This document shows positions 33,845-42,304 of a stretch of 64,000 nt of DNA, in pieces. Both the position numbers and the translations under genes were made by a program. The notes under the pieces were generated by a model that ran no database searches, was not told the origin of the DNA, and was given only the letters and a program-made list of their open reading frames with translations. Source of the stretch: Luteibacter sp. OK325 (GTDB lineage Bacteria > Pseudomonadota > Gammaproteobacteria > Xanthomonadales > Rhodanobacteraceae); NCBI RefSeq assembly GCF_003050935.1, contig NZ_QAOX01000002.1:496001-560000 (forward strand). Direction: 5' to 3'. Positions within the stretch are counted from its first letter, which is position 1; each line of letters starts with the position of its first letter.

Positions 33845-34274
33845 CAGAAGTCGACGGAGCAGCCGGCGCCATCGGAGCGGCCGGTGCCGAGGGAGCAGCC
33901 GGTGCCAAAGGAGCAACCGGTGCAGCCGGAGGAGCCGACGAGAGGCAGGAAATCGCTTCCTCGCGATAGCTGCCGTTGTAGTCGCCCTTCACCTTCTGCA
34001 GTTCATACATCACGACCTGCGAGCCGGAGCCGCTGGCGGTGATCTCCAGGCGCTCGTAAGCGCCGTCCTTGCTGGCGTTGACCGTGCCCTTGTCTTGCTT
34101 GGCGTCGCCCTTGGCATCCGGCGCCAGCGCCTGCCACTTGGGCAACACGCACTGCACGTAGGCCGTCACGGTCTTGTCCGACTTGCTGCTGAGCTTGGGC
34201 AAGGTGTCCTTCATGCCGCTGGTGGCGCAACCCGCGAGGAGGACGGTGGCGGCGATCGCAAGAACGTGTTTCAT
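33825..34274 (-). CDS. Putative lipoprotein with Ala/Pro-rich C-terminal tail
   Basis: A 149-residue lipoprotein. MKHVLAIAATVLLAGCATSG gives lipobox LAGC, Cys16. A folded part of about 90 residues (DKTVTAYVQCVLPKWQALAP, VVMYELQKVKGDYNGSYREE) contains two Cys. The last 35 residues are a low-complexity repeat of APxAPxAP type. No family recognised. The tail lies in the convergent overlap with yedK. Confidence 0.75.
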   Translation of the reverse strand: MKHVLAIAATVLLAGCATSGMKDTLPKLSSKSDKTVTAYVQCVLPKWQALAPDAKGDAKQDKGTVNASKDGAYERLEITASGSGSQVVMYELQKVKGDYNGSYREEAISCLSSAPPAAPVAPLAPAAPSAPAAPMAPAAPSTSATPPAR

Positions 34275-34326
34275 GCTGGATTCCACGGTTAGGTCCCGGG
34301 ATTCTAGCGGGTTCGCACGCTTGCCA

Positions 34327-35049
34327 TCAGCCACCCGCACGAGCGACCGTGTTGGCTTCGACATGCGCCAGCTGTCCGTTCGTGCACTTCAGGTAGCCGG
34401 AGGATGCGAGCCAGCGCTTATCCGGGTAGTACGAGAACACCATCTGCCCGCCCTTGAGGGCGTCGATCAGCTGGTGCGCAATCGCCGTACGCACGGCCGG
34501 GCAACCCCAGCTGCGACCGATGCGACCGGCGACCTTCGCCATCGCCTCGTTCACGTAAGCGGCACCGTGGATGACGATGGCGCGAGCGAGCGCCTGATCG
34601 TTCACACCGGGCTCGAGCCCGGTCAGCCTCAGCGAATACCCGTTCTTACCCATGTACGTTTCCGACGTGCGAAAGAGGCCGATGCTGGAGGCAAGGCTTT
34701 CCGGCGCGTTGGAGAATCGTGTGGCGTTCGCGTCACCGCTGTTCTTGCCGTGGGCAACCAGCTCCTGGAACAGCAGCTTGCGCTTGACGGTATCGAACAC
34801 CCACAGGCGCGGCTCGGAGGACGGCTTTGAGTAATCGATCACGGCCAGGCGATCGGAAGGCGCACCGCCCTGCGTCTGCGCGCATTCGGAGGCCTGGACG
34901 GCAAGTCCGATCACCTTGGGGTCGGCCGAGGGAGCCAGCCTGGCCAGTGCATCACCGAGGGTGTCGGCGGCGTGGGCCTGGGCGGGAAGGAAAAACGCGG
35001 CGCCGAGGAGCGGCGCGGACGCGATAAGCGTACGGAGCGATCGAATCAT
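34327..35049 (-). CDS. Periplasmic L,D-transpeptidase-like protein (YkuD_2 family)
   Basis: A 240-residue exported protein. The signal peptide ends about AQAHA (residue 27). The catalytic region has HGAAYVNEAM and GRSWGCPAV, equivalent to the His and Cys motifs (HG..., SxGCxxx) of L,D-transpeptidases, in the family annotated murein L,D-transpeptidase catalytic domain. It probably acts on peptidoglycan crosslinks or related acyl transfer. Divergent from a second, larger L,D-transpeptidase. Confidence 0.85.
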   Translation of the reverse strand: MIRSLRTLIASAPLLGAAFFLPAQAHAADTLGDALARLAPSADPKVIGLAVQASECAQTQGGAPSDRLAVIDYSKPSSEPRLWVFDTVKRKLLFQELVAHGKNSGDANATRFSNAPESLASSIGLFRTSETYMGKNGYSLRLTGLEPGVNDQALARAIVIHGAAYVNEAMAKVAGRIGRSWGCPAVRTAIAHQLIDALKGGQMVFSYYPDKRWLASSGYLKCTNGQLAHVEANTVARAGG

Positions 35050-35183
35050 GCGGTAAGCCGGGAGGTGTTACGACGGGGCATCCTAACGCGCTGATCATTT
35101 ATTGACCACAACACCGTCACATCTCTGCCCTTGATATGTGTGAAAGCGTGCAGGTACGCCAACGAATTCGGAATCGATTGATA

Positions 35184-36929
35184 ATGACTATGGAAAAATG
35201 CGTGCCCGGCCGGCTTGTGCTATCGCTCATGGCCGCTTTTCTCCCTCTCTGCGCCGCGGCTCAAACGCCACCGGCCCCGTCCCAGGCCGCATCCGCCGCT
35301 TCGCCGCCGCCCATCGTCGCCCAGTTGCCGGCGACTGCGACCAGTGTCGCGGCACCCGCACCACCACCCGCCGACGACCTGGTAGCCACGGCCATTTACG
35401 GCCGCCTCCAGCAGATGACCCCGCTCCAGGGTGGCCCCCTGAGCCGACCGGACGCCGCGCTTGGCAAAGCCGTGAGTGACTTCTATGCCCAACGCCACTT
35501 CACCGCCGCCTGGTCCAACCCGACGAACGTGCAACAGCTGCTGGCCGGCCTGGCCTCGGTCGACAGCGACGGACTGCTCCCGGACGACTACGACCTCCCT
35601 GCCCTCAAAGCCACCGTCGATGCACCGGACTGGAGCACGGCATCGCCGGAGCGCCGTGCCGACTTCGACGTGGCCGCTACCGGCGCCTACATCACGGCGC
35701 TGGTCCAGCTCGCCCGCGGCAAGGTCGACCCCATGCGTCTGGACCCGACCTGGAACTTCGACCCGGCGGTGATCGACGCACAGCAGGGCATGTCCATGCT
35801 GCAAACCTCGATAGACGAAAGCAGCGTCGACCAGGCTTTCGCCATGGCGCGGCCGCAGAACCCGCTCTACGCCCAACTCCGCGACGCGCTCACGCAATTG
35901 CGGGCCATGGCAGCGCAAGGCGGCTGGCCCAGCGTTCCCGACGGTCCATCGTTGAAGCCGGGCATGAAGGATCCCCGCGTCGGTGCGCTCAGGGCCAGGC
36001 TCGTCGCTGGCGGTTACCTCGACCCTACCCTCGCCTATGGGGACCACTACGATTCGCCGTTGACCGACGCGGTCAAACGCTTCCAGGCCGACCAGTACCT
36101 GGACGCCGACGGCAGCGTCGGCGCCGATACCCTCACGGCGCTTAACGTGCCGATCGAAACGCGCATCGGCCAGGTACGAGTCAACCTGGAGCGGGCACGT
36201 TGGTTGCTGCATGCGCTGGAGGGCACCTTCGTGGTCGTCGACGTGGCCGGCTACAAGATCAGCTTCTACCGCGACGGCAAGCCGGTGTGGAAGTCACGTG
36301 TGCAGGTGGGCAAGCCCTACCGCAGCACGCCGATCTTTCGCTCGCAAATCACTTACATCACCTTCAATCCGACCTGGACCGTTCCGCCGACGATCCTCAA
36401 GAACGACATCCTGCCCAAGGTGCGCGCCAACAGCGCCTACCTGGCCAACAACCGTATCCGCGTTCTGGATAGCAACGGCAACACCATTTCCGCTGCCGGC
36501 GTGAACTGGGCAAACCCGCGTGGCATCACCCTGCGCCAGGACGCCGGTCCGGGAAATTCGCTGGGCCAGGTGGTGATCCGCTTTCCCAACTCCTTCGCGG
36601 TCTACCTGCACGACACACCCCACCAGGACCTCTTCTCCAAGACCAAACGCGATACCAGCTCCGGCTGCATTCGCGTCGAACATCCCCTCGAACTCGTGCA
36701 GCTGCTTTTCAACGACGACGAGAAATGGAATCGCCAGGCGATCGACGATCGCATCGCCATGAAGAAGACGCAGAACGTGACCCTGCCGACGTCGGTACCC
36801 GTGCTGCTGGCGTACTGGACCGTCGACATCAGCGACGATGGCAAACTCGCGTACAAGCCCGACGTCTACGATCGCGATGGCCCGCTGCTGGCGGCATTGG
36901 ACAAGCCGCAGCCCCTGCGCACCCCCTGA
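35184..36929 (+). CDS. L,D-transpeptidase, YcbB/LdtD-like
   Basis: A 581-residue periplasmic enzyme that makes 3-3 peptidoglycan crosslinks. A signal peptide ending near CAAAQT is followed by a Pro/Ala-rich segment, a helical scaffold domain, a peptidoglycan-binding domain (PRVGALRARLVAGGYLD, AVKRFQADQYLDADGSVGAD), and the YkuD catalytic domain with HDTPHQDLFSKTKRDTSSGC (His and nucleophile Cys in SSGCIRV). ATG at 35184 chosen; 35190 and 35136 are in frame. The enzyme resembles LdtD, which bypasses beta-lactam-blocked PBPs. Confidence 0.9.
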   Translation: MTMEKCVPGRLVLSLMAAFLPLCAAAQTPPAPSQAASAASPPPIVAQLPATATSVAAPAPPPADDLVATAIYGRLQQMTPLQGGPLSRPDAALGKAVSDFYAQRHFTAAWSNPTNVQQLLAGLASVDSDGLLPDDYDLPALKATVDAPDWSTASPERRADFDVAATGAYITALVQLARGKVDPMRLDPTWNFDPAVIDAQQGMSMLQTSIDESSVDQAFAMARPQNPLYAQLRDALTQLRAMAAQGGWPSVPDGPSLKPGMKDPRVGALRARLVAGGYLDPTLAYGDHYDSPLTDAVKRFQADQYLDADGSVGADTLTALNVPIETRIGQVRVNLERARWLLHALEGTFVVVDVAGYKISFYRDGKPVWKSRVQVGKPYRSTPIFRSQITYITFNPTWTVPPTILKNDILPKVRANSAYLANNRIRVLDSNGNTISAAGVNWANPRGITLRQDAGPGNSLGQVVIRFPNSFAVYLHDTPHQDLFSKTKRDTSSGCIRVEHPLELVQLLFNDDEKWNRQAIDDRIAMKKTQNVTLPTSVPVLLAYWTVDISDDGKLAYKPDVYDRDGPLLAALDKPQPLRTP

Positions 36930-36981
36930 GCCGGGCCGTTTGCCGCAGTCCGGCGTGCCGCAGGGGCCGTATACTGCGCAG

Positions 36982-37713
36982 ATGAACGCCCCCCTCGAAG
37001 CGACCGAAACCACCCTCCACGACCAGGTGCGCGACGAGGGCTTCGCCTTCGTACAGGGTGACGCCATGCGTCGACTGGTCGAGCACATCGCACCGGTGGC
37101 CGACTGGGAGGCGTTTGCCGCCAGCTGGAATGCGCTCGAGCCGGATACTTACCTTGCAGCAACCGGGCGTTTTCGCCGACGCCGCCATGCGGTGTTCGCC
37201 GCCTCGCCGTTCGGCCACGTCGAAGCCCGACCGCACCAGGCGCACTTCCAGACACTCTCTTACAACACGCTGCAAGGCGACATCGAGCGCTGGTTCGCCC
37301 CGGTGCTGCCGGAGATCGCCCAGAGCGAGACCCTGCGCGCGATCCTCGACTTCTGTCGTGACTTTTTCGGCGGACTGTCGCCGGAGGTGGCCCAGTGGCA
37401 CGTCGAGGCCCACCAGTTCCGTATCGAAGCCACGGCTGGTGCGGCAGGCGAGCCGACGCCCGAAGGCAGCCACCGCGACGGTGTGGATTATGTGTTGGTG
37501 CTCCTGATCGATCGAGAAAACATTGCCAGCGGCACGACGACAATCCATGCGCCCGACGGGCGTTCGCTCGGTGAGTTCACGCTCGCCCACGCGTTCGACG
37601 CCGCCCTGATCCACGATCCGCGCGTGTTCCACGGCGTCACGCCGGTCACGCCGCTGGACCAGAGCAAGGCCTCCCACCGGGACGTGCTGGTCGTGACCTT
37701 CCGCGCGGTGTAA
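36982..37713 (+). CDS. 2OG-Fe(II) dioxygenase family protein (PF10014, IdoD-like)
   Basis: A 243-residue protein of the family containing Bacillus L-isoleucine 4-hydroxylase. The iron motif HxD is in EGSHRDGVDYVLV, the distal His in HDPRVFHGVTPV, and a 2OG-binding Arg is likely in the terminal HRDVLVVTFR. Such enzymes hydroxylate free amino acids; the substrate is unknown. The ATG at 36982 is preferred because upstream the frame runs through the transpeptidase 3' end. It follows that gene by 52 bp. Confidence 0.82.
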   Translation: MNAPLEATETTLHDQVRDEGFAFVQGDAMRRLVEHIAPVADWEAFAASWNALEPDTYLAATGRFRRRRHAVFAASPFGHVEARPHQAHFQTLSYNTLQGDIERWFAPVLPEIAQSETLRAILDFCRDFFGGLSPEVAQWHVEAHQFRIEATAGAAGEPTPEGSHRDGVDYVLVLLIDRENIASGTTTIHAPDGRSLGEFTLAHAFDAALIHDPRVFHGVTPVTPLDQSKASHRDVLVVTFRAV

Positions 37714-37787
37714 CCATCGCGCCGGCTGCACCGGCGTTTCACGGCCGCTGAGGCGTACTGCGCGGACCGCAGCCACGGAGCCTCGCC

Positions 37788-38156
37788 GTGACCACACGAT
37801 CCACAGTCATGTTCCTCGTCACCGCCCTCGCGGCGACCTCCGCGTTCGCCCAGGACGCGCCGAAAGCCGATAACACGAAGATCAACCAGCGCGACCGGCA
37901 TGGCGGGCAGACCACCGCTTTCGACCAGCCGAATGACGCCGAAGACATCAAGGTCGCCGCCGCCGTGCGCAAGGCCATCGTTGGAGACGATTCGCTCTCC
38001 CTGTCCGCACACAACGTGAAGTTCATCGCCTCCGATGGCACCGTCATCCTGAGGGGTCCCGTGAAGGACGACGCCGAGAAGGCACGCGTCGAGTCGATCG
38101 TGAAGGGCGTGCCCGGCGTTGCGACTGTCCAGAACCAGCTCGATAGCAAACACTGA
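37788..38156 (+). CDS. BON domain protein, exported
   Basis: A 122-residue protein with an N-terminal signal peptide (STVMFLVTALAATSAFAQ) and one BON domain (VAAAVRKAIVGDDSLSLSAH, then VILRGPVKDDAEKARVESIV, VPGVATVQNQL). BON proteins such as OsmY bind phospholipid and act in envelope stress. Followed by a stress-type gene after 15 bp, so probably a two-gene operon. Confidence 0.9.
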   Translation: MTTRSTVMFLVTALAATSAFAQDAPKADNTKINQRDRHGGQTTAFDQPNDAEDIKVAAAVRKAIVGDDSLSLSAHNVKFIASDGTVILRGPVKDDAEKARVESIVKGVPGVATVQNQLDSKH

Positions 38157-38171
38157 CCCGCGAGGACCGTC

Positions 38172-38693
38172 ATGAAAGCATCCGTCTACTGCACCACCCG
38201 CACCGTCGAACAGGCCGAGCACATCGTCCTCGAACTCAAGCAGGCCGGCTTCACCAGCGACGATATTTCGGCGCTCCTGCCCGACCGTCGTGGCACGCGT
38301 GACTTCGCGCACGAACATCACACCAAGGCACCCGAAGGCGCGACGGCAGGTGGCGTGGTCGGCCTCGGCCTGGGTGCCGGGCTGGGCTGGCTGGCCGGTA
38401 TCGGTGCGCTGGCGATACCGGGTGTCGGACCGTTCATCGCGGCCGGCCCGATCATGGCCGCGCTTGGCGGCGCGGCAGTCGGCACGGCGACCGGCGGCAT
38501 CATCGGCGCCCTCGTCGGCATGGGCATTCCCGAGTTCGAGGCCAAGCGATACGACGCCAAGGTCCGTGAAGGCAGCATCCTGATTTCGGTGCACACCGAA
38601 AGCAGCCATCAGCGCGACGTGGCCCGCGACGTCTTCAAGCGAAACAACGCCGACGACATCTCCAGCGGCTCCGAAGCCAGCGTTCCTTCCTGA
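38172..38693 (+). CDS. General-stress (YflT/DUF3341-like) membrane-associated protein
   Basis: A 173-residue protein. The N-terminal ferredoxin-like part (SVYCTTRTVEQAEHIVLELK, AGFTSDDISALLPD) is the heat-induced stress-protein YflT type. A Gly/Ala-rich segment (GGVVGLGLGAGLGWLAGIGA, then IMAALGGAAVGTATGGIIGA) forms two glycine-zipper-like hydrophobic stretches. A C-terminal ILISVHTESSHQRDVARDVF follows. Co-located with the BON gene, it suggests an osmotic/envelope stress operon. Confidence 0.75.
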   Translation: MKASVYCTTRTVEQAEHIVLELKQAGFTSDDISALLPDRRGTRDFAHEHHTKAPEGATAGGVVGLGLGAGLGWLAGIGALAIPGVGPFIAAGPIMAALGGAAVGTATGGIIGALVGMGIPEFEAKRYDAKVREGSILISVHTESSHQRDVARDVFKRNNADDISSGSEASVPS

Positions 38694-38699
38694 TTGTTT

Positions 38700-38790
38700 T
38701 TGTGGGAGCCGATTCATCGGCGAAAACCCGGCCGCGACAACCTTCGAGTCATCGCTCCGCAGGAATCGCCGGCGAAGCCGGCTCCCACAA
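38700..38790. repeat. REP pair (inverted)
   Basis: A forward copy 38700-38724 (TGTGGGAGCCGATTCATCGG) and a reverse copy 38765-38790 (CGCCGGCGAAGCCGGCTCCC) between convergent genes; T- and A-rich flanks could let it act as a terminator. Confidence 0.87.
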
Positions 38791-38824
38791 AAATCTCCCA
38801 GACAGATTTACAGCGCGGCCGGAT

Positions 38825-39898
38825 TTACAGCGCTGCGTCGAACAGCGCTTTTGCTTTTGCCAATGCTTCCGCGTGCGTCGCCTCCTGCGGCACTTTCACA
38901 TCCGCGCAAATCGGAACGCTCGCCTTCGCCGCATCCGTGCAGGTGCTCAGGAAGTCGTAATGCCCGACCCCGGGTAACCGCGTGATCGTCGCACCAGGAA
39001 TCGCCTTCGCGGCAAGGTTCGCGTTCGTCGCCGGCTCGGCCACCTTGTCATCCAGACCGACCACGATCGCCGTGGGCACGTGGATCCGTACAAAGCTATC
39101 GGGCGCGATCGCCTGCACCAGCGCCGGTGCGAGCGTAAAGACAGCCTTCACTCCGGGAATCGAATGATCGTCCGTGGCGTGCGCAATCTGCGCCTTGATC
39201 GCGGGATCCTCGTAAGCCTTGTGGAACAGAGCAGGCCCGGAAATCTCCGGTGCTTCCTTCTGCGGCTTGCAGACACCGTCATCGGGATGACTGTCGCAGA
39301 AGGCCCTCAGGTGGGGGATATCCGTGCGCGCTCCGGCCAACAGAAACGCCGTGAAGCCGCCCGCCGAAAACCCGGCCACACCCAGGCGCACCGGATCGAT
39401 ATGCGCCGCGATGGCCTTGTCCTTGCGAACGGCGGCGAACGCCGCCTTCAGGTCTTCGGCGCGCTCCCACCACATCGCCGCACCGGCGGCGGTCATCGGC
39501 CCCATGCCGTTGTTGCCCGGATGATTCACCCCGACCACGACATAACCGTCTCGCGCCAGCTCCGTGCCGAACCAGCTCATCATGCGGGCCGTCCCGCCGA
39601 ACCCGTGCGAAAGCAGCACGACCGGATGACGCCCGGGCGAGAACGGCGCGTCCTGCGCGGCGCGACCGGCGAGAAACAGCGGATGACCGGGCGAGCCCAT
39701 GTCCAACGGCTCTTCCTTCACCCCGTCGACGGCGGGATACCACACCGTAATCGCCAGCGCGTCCGAGTGCGCCGCATCGCGCATGGCGGCGGTGGGCGTC
39801 GTGGTAGAGCGGTGCGTCTCGCCCACGGTGGTCGCCGAAGCGACACCAAGGATCGAGGTGAGTGCCAGCGCCAGGCAGGCGCGCGTCGTGAACGGCAT
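38825..39898 (-). CDS. Exported alpha/beta hydrolase (PAF-acetylhydrolase/dienelactone-hydrolase-like)
   Basis: A 357-residue secreted hydrolase. A signal peptide (ACLALALTSILGVASA) is followed by the family segment HPVVLLSHGFGGTARMMSWF (oxyanion HGFGG), the nucleophile elbow GVAGFSAGGFTAFL (Ser), an acid in VVGLDDKVAEP and the terminal His in LPGVGHYDFLS. The substrate class (ester, lactone, or phospholipid acetyl) is not resolved. The AraC gene 36 bp upstream on the same strand may be co-transcribed. Confidence 0.87.
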   Translation of the reverse strand: MPFTTRACLALALTSILGVASATTVGETHRSTTTPTAAMRDAAHSDALAITVWYPAVDGVKEEPLDMGSPGHPLFLAGRAAQDAPFSPGRHPVVLLSHGFGGTARMMSWFGTELARDGYVVVGVNHPGNNGMGPMTAAGAAMWWERAEDLKAAFAAVRKDKAIAAHIDPVRLGVAGFSAGGFTAFLLAGARTDIPHLRAFCDSHPDDGVCKPQKEAPEISGPALFHKAYEDPAIKAQIAHATDDHSIPGVKAVFTLAPALVQAIAPDSFVRIHVPTAIVVGLDDKVAEPATNANLAAKAIPGATITRLPGVGHYDFLSTCTDAAKASVPICADVKVPQEATHAEALAKAKALFDAAL

Positions 39899-39934
39899 GG
39901 TGGATCCCCTCTGTTGGTGACGGATTGGATGCGG

Positions 39935-40762
39935 TCAGGGCGCCAGGGGCACCCAGATTTCGACGCCACCCATGCCTGTCCGGGGGTCGAAGGCGGCATC
40001 GTAACGCTCGAAATCAGGCGCGTCGGCTGCCATTAGTCCCGAGGCGGGAAGCCAGGTTTCAAGGAAGGCGCGCCAGGTAAGCGGAATGGAGCCGATGTGC
40101 GCGGTGTGCCGGACGACGGCGTATGGACGTCGCGCTAGGCGCAGTCGCGTGTAGTCAGCCGGCAGGCCTGAGAAGTTGGCTACTTCATGGCCACAGAGAT
40201 AGTCGAAGTTGCCTTCGTCGTCATAGTTGAAGCAGACGCCGTAGGCATAGTCCCGGTTCGAGCGCGCACAGGCATCCTGCTCGTAGCGCTGCCACTGTGC
40301 GGGAATGCCGGCGGAGTTCGAGGCGAGGTAGCGCGCGCCAAGGCCTGCGATCAACAGCGGGCCGGCCTCTTCCACGCGTGGAACCTGGACCTCAGGCATC
40401 GGTTCCTGCATCACCCGCATCGCCTCGACCATCCGCAGCCCCTCCAGCGAACCGCGCTGACGGACCTCCTCCGGGGTGGTGCCGAACTGCTCGCGGAAAG
40501 CTCGCGTGAACGCCTCGTGCGACCCATATCCGGCCGATAGCGCCACATCGAGGATGTCAGGTGCCCCGGCCGCCAATTCGCGGGCAGCCTCGGAAAGACG
40601 GCGGGCGCGCAGGTAGCGCACCACCGGCCAACCGGTAGCGGCCTGGAAGACACGCGTCAGGTGAAACGGCGACACGCCAGCCGCCGCCGCGACATCGCCC
40701 AGGGCCAGCCCGGCGCCGAAATGGCTTTCGATGTACCAGAGAGCTTTCTGCGCGGCGGCCAT
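39935..40762 (-). CDS. AraC-family regulator with GyrI-like ligand domain
   Basis: A 275-residue transcription factor. Two AraC helix-turn-helix units at the N-terminus (LALGDVAAAAGVSPFHLTRV, then LDVALSAGYGSHEAFTRAFR) precede a GyrI-like small-molecule-binding domain (YGVCFNYDDEGNFDYLCGHE, PYAVVRHTAHIGSIPLTWRA). This architecture is shared with Rob/TetR-like multidrug sensors. It lies upstream of the alpha/beta hydrolase, a possible target. Confidence 0.92.
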   Translation of the reverse strand: MAAAQKALWYIESHFGAGLALGDVAAAAGVSPFHLTRVFQAATGWPVVRYLRARRLSEAARELAAGAPDILDVALSAGYGSHEAFTRAFREQFGTTPEEVRQRGSLEGLRMVEAMRVMQEPMPEVQVPRVEEAGPLLIAGLGARYLASNSAGIPAQWQRYEQDACARSNRDYAYGVCFNYDDEGNFDYLCGHEVANFSGLPADYTRLRLARRPYAVVRHTAHIGSIPLTWRAFLETWLPASGLMAADAPDFERYDAAFDPRTGMGGVEIWVPLAP

Positions 40763-40901
40763 GGTCGCAGTCCTTATCGAAGTAGGCGCAATCCTAGCGC
40801 CCTGTCAGCTGCGGCACTTGATTGCGATTGCGGCCCGTTTTCGTGGCGAACCGGGGTGGCCGCCGTGTCACAATGGGCCCACATTCGATCGAAGTAGTGT
40901 C

Positions 40902-41258
40902 ATGAATTCGTCCGGTAAATATGACTTCAAGCAGTTCCAGGACGAACTCGCCGCACTCGACCGCCAGAACGCCGCCGGCAAGCCGCCAGCGGTCGCCCCG
41001 CCCGTCGAAAAGCCGGTTGAGAAGATCCCTGAGAAGCCCGTGGAGAAGCCGCGCCGCGGTAGGCCGCCCAAGGTCGATCCGCTCGCCGACGCCCGCGCCG
41101 CATTCAACGCGTTGCGCGTGAGTTACGGCCTCAGCGTGGCCGACGTAGTGGCGTGGTTCCCTCCGGAGGAAGGCATCGCCTACCTGCAGTCCCTGATTGC
41201 CAGCGCCGAACCCAAGCCACGTAAGCCACGGACCAAGCGCTCGCCGGACGCCGAGTAA
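40902..41258 (+). CDS. Small basic protein with AT-hook-like motif
   Basis: A 118-residue protein: an N-terminal helix (YDFKQFQDELAALDRQN), a Pro/Lys-rich repeat (VEKPVEKIPEKPVEK), the AT-hook-like PRRGRPPKVD at about residues 55-64, a helix with VSYGLSVADVVAWFPPEEG, and a basic tail KPRKPRTKR. The layout suggests a DNA-binding nucleoid-associated protein of H-NS/MvaT-like function, but it has no clear family. A gap of 139 bp separates it from the AraC gene; bestrophin follows at 11 bp. Confidence 0.65.
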   Translation: MNSSGKYDFKQFQDELAALDRQNAAGKPPAVAPPVEKPVEKIPEKPVEKPRRGRPPKVDPLADARAAFNALRVSYGLSVADVVAWFPPEEGIAYLQSLIASAEPKPRKPRTKRSPDAE

Positions 41259-41269
41259 GCCGCCGATCG

Positions 41270-42166
41270 ATGACCGTCCACTCGCGCACCCCGACCGTCC
41301 GCTCGATCCTGTTCACCCTCAACGGGTCCATCATCCCGGTGATCTGGCGGCGCGTGCTGTACACGGTGCTGCTTTCGGTCGGCGTGGTCTGGGCGGACTT
41401 TCATCTTTTCACGCTGAAAGTCGGCCTGAACGCGGCACCGCTCACCCTGATGGGCCTGACGCTGGCGATCTTCCTCGGCTTCCGCAACACCGTGGCCTAC
41501 CAGCGCTGGTGGGAAGCCCGCACGCTGTGGGGCGAGTTGATCGTCGCCAGCCGCAATGTCGCGCGGCAAACGCTGGCCTTCCTGCCCGACGCGAGCCAGA
41601 CCACCCGCCGCGAACTGGTGCATTCCGTGATCGCCTTCGCCTATGCGATGAGGCACCACCTGCGCGCCAGGGATCCCACAGCGGACCTGACGTCGTGGCT
41701 ACCACCACCGACCCTTGTCAACGTCATGGCCTCGCCCAACCGGCCGAGTGCCCTTCTCGCTCACATGGGTATCGCCTACGCCACGGCGGCACGAGCGGAA
41801 AGCACGAATCCGATCCTGCTTGCCGCGATCGACAAGGAGCTGGGATCGCTGTCGCATGTGCTTGGCGGCTGCGAGCGGATCCAGGGGACACCCCTGCCCT
41901 ACGCCTACCTCCTGCTGCTGCACCGGACGGTGCACATCTACTGCTTCCTGCTGCCGTTCTGTCTGGTCGGCCTGGTGGGCTGGTTCACGCCGCTGCTCGT
42001 TGGCGTGCTCGCCTACACGTTCTTCGGGCTCGACGCCCTGGGTGACCAGATTGAAGATCCGTTCGACATCCTGCCGAACGATCTTCCGCTGGATGCTTAC
42101 TGCCTTACGGTAAAGAACGACCTGGTGGCTCTTGTTGGCGACGGCTCGGCTGACGCCGTCGCTTAG
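41270..42166 (+). CDS. Bestrophin-family anion channel
   Basis: A 298-residue membrane protein of the bestrophin/UPF0187 family. Hallmarks are GFRNTVAYQRWWEARTLWGE near residue 65, SIIPVIWRRVLYTVLL at the start, and the late segment GLDALGDQIEDPFDILPND, close to the eukaryotic calcium-clasp consensus. Bacterial homologues form pentameric channels, cation-selective in the Klebsiella case. Four main membrane segments are visible. The preceding small gene is 11 bp away. Confidence 0.9.
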   Translation: MTVHSRTPTVRSILFTLNGSIIPVIWRRVLYTVLLSVGVVWADFHLFTLKVGLNAAPLTLMGLTLAIFLGFRNTVAYQRWWEARTLWGELIVASRNVARQTLAFLPDASQTTRRELVHSVIAFAYAMRHHLRARDPTADLTSWLPPPTLVNVMASPNRPSALLAHMGIAYATAARAESTNPILLAAIDKELGSLSHVLGGCERIQGTPLPYAYLLLLHRTVHIYCFLLPFCLVGLVGWFTPLLVGVLAYTFFGLDALGDQIEDPFDILPNDLPLDAYCLTVKNDLVALVGDGSADAVA

Positions 42167-42167
42167 A

Positions 42168-42265
42168 GATCGCCGATGAATCGGCTCCCACAGGAGCCGC
42201 CGCACCGCCGATGTGTTGGAGCCGATGTGTGGGAGCCGATGTGTGGGAGCCGATTCATCGGCGAT
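42168..42265. repeat. REP cluster with a tandem 14-bp partial repeat
   Basis: A reverse copy 42168-42192, then three successive 14-bp units starting ATGTG (42211-42224, 42225-42238, 42239-42252) with the forward copy completed by ATTCATCGGCGAT to 42265. A further run of CCCTCCCAT repeats follows to about 42290. Confidence 0.88.
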
Positions 42266-42304
42266 GCCCTCTCCCATCCCTCCCATCCCTCCCACCTCCC
42301 ACAC

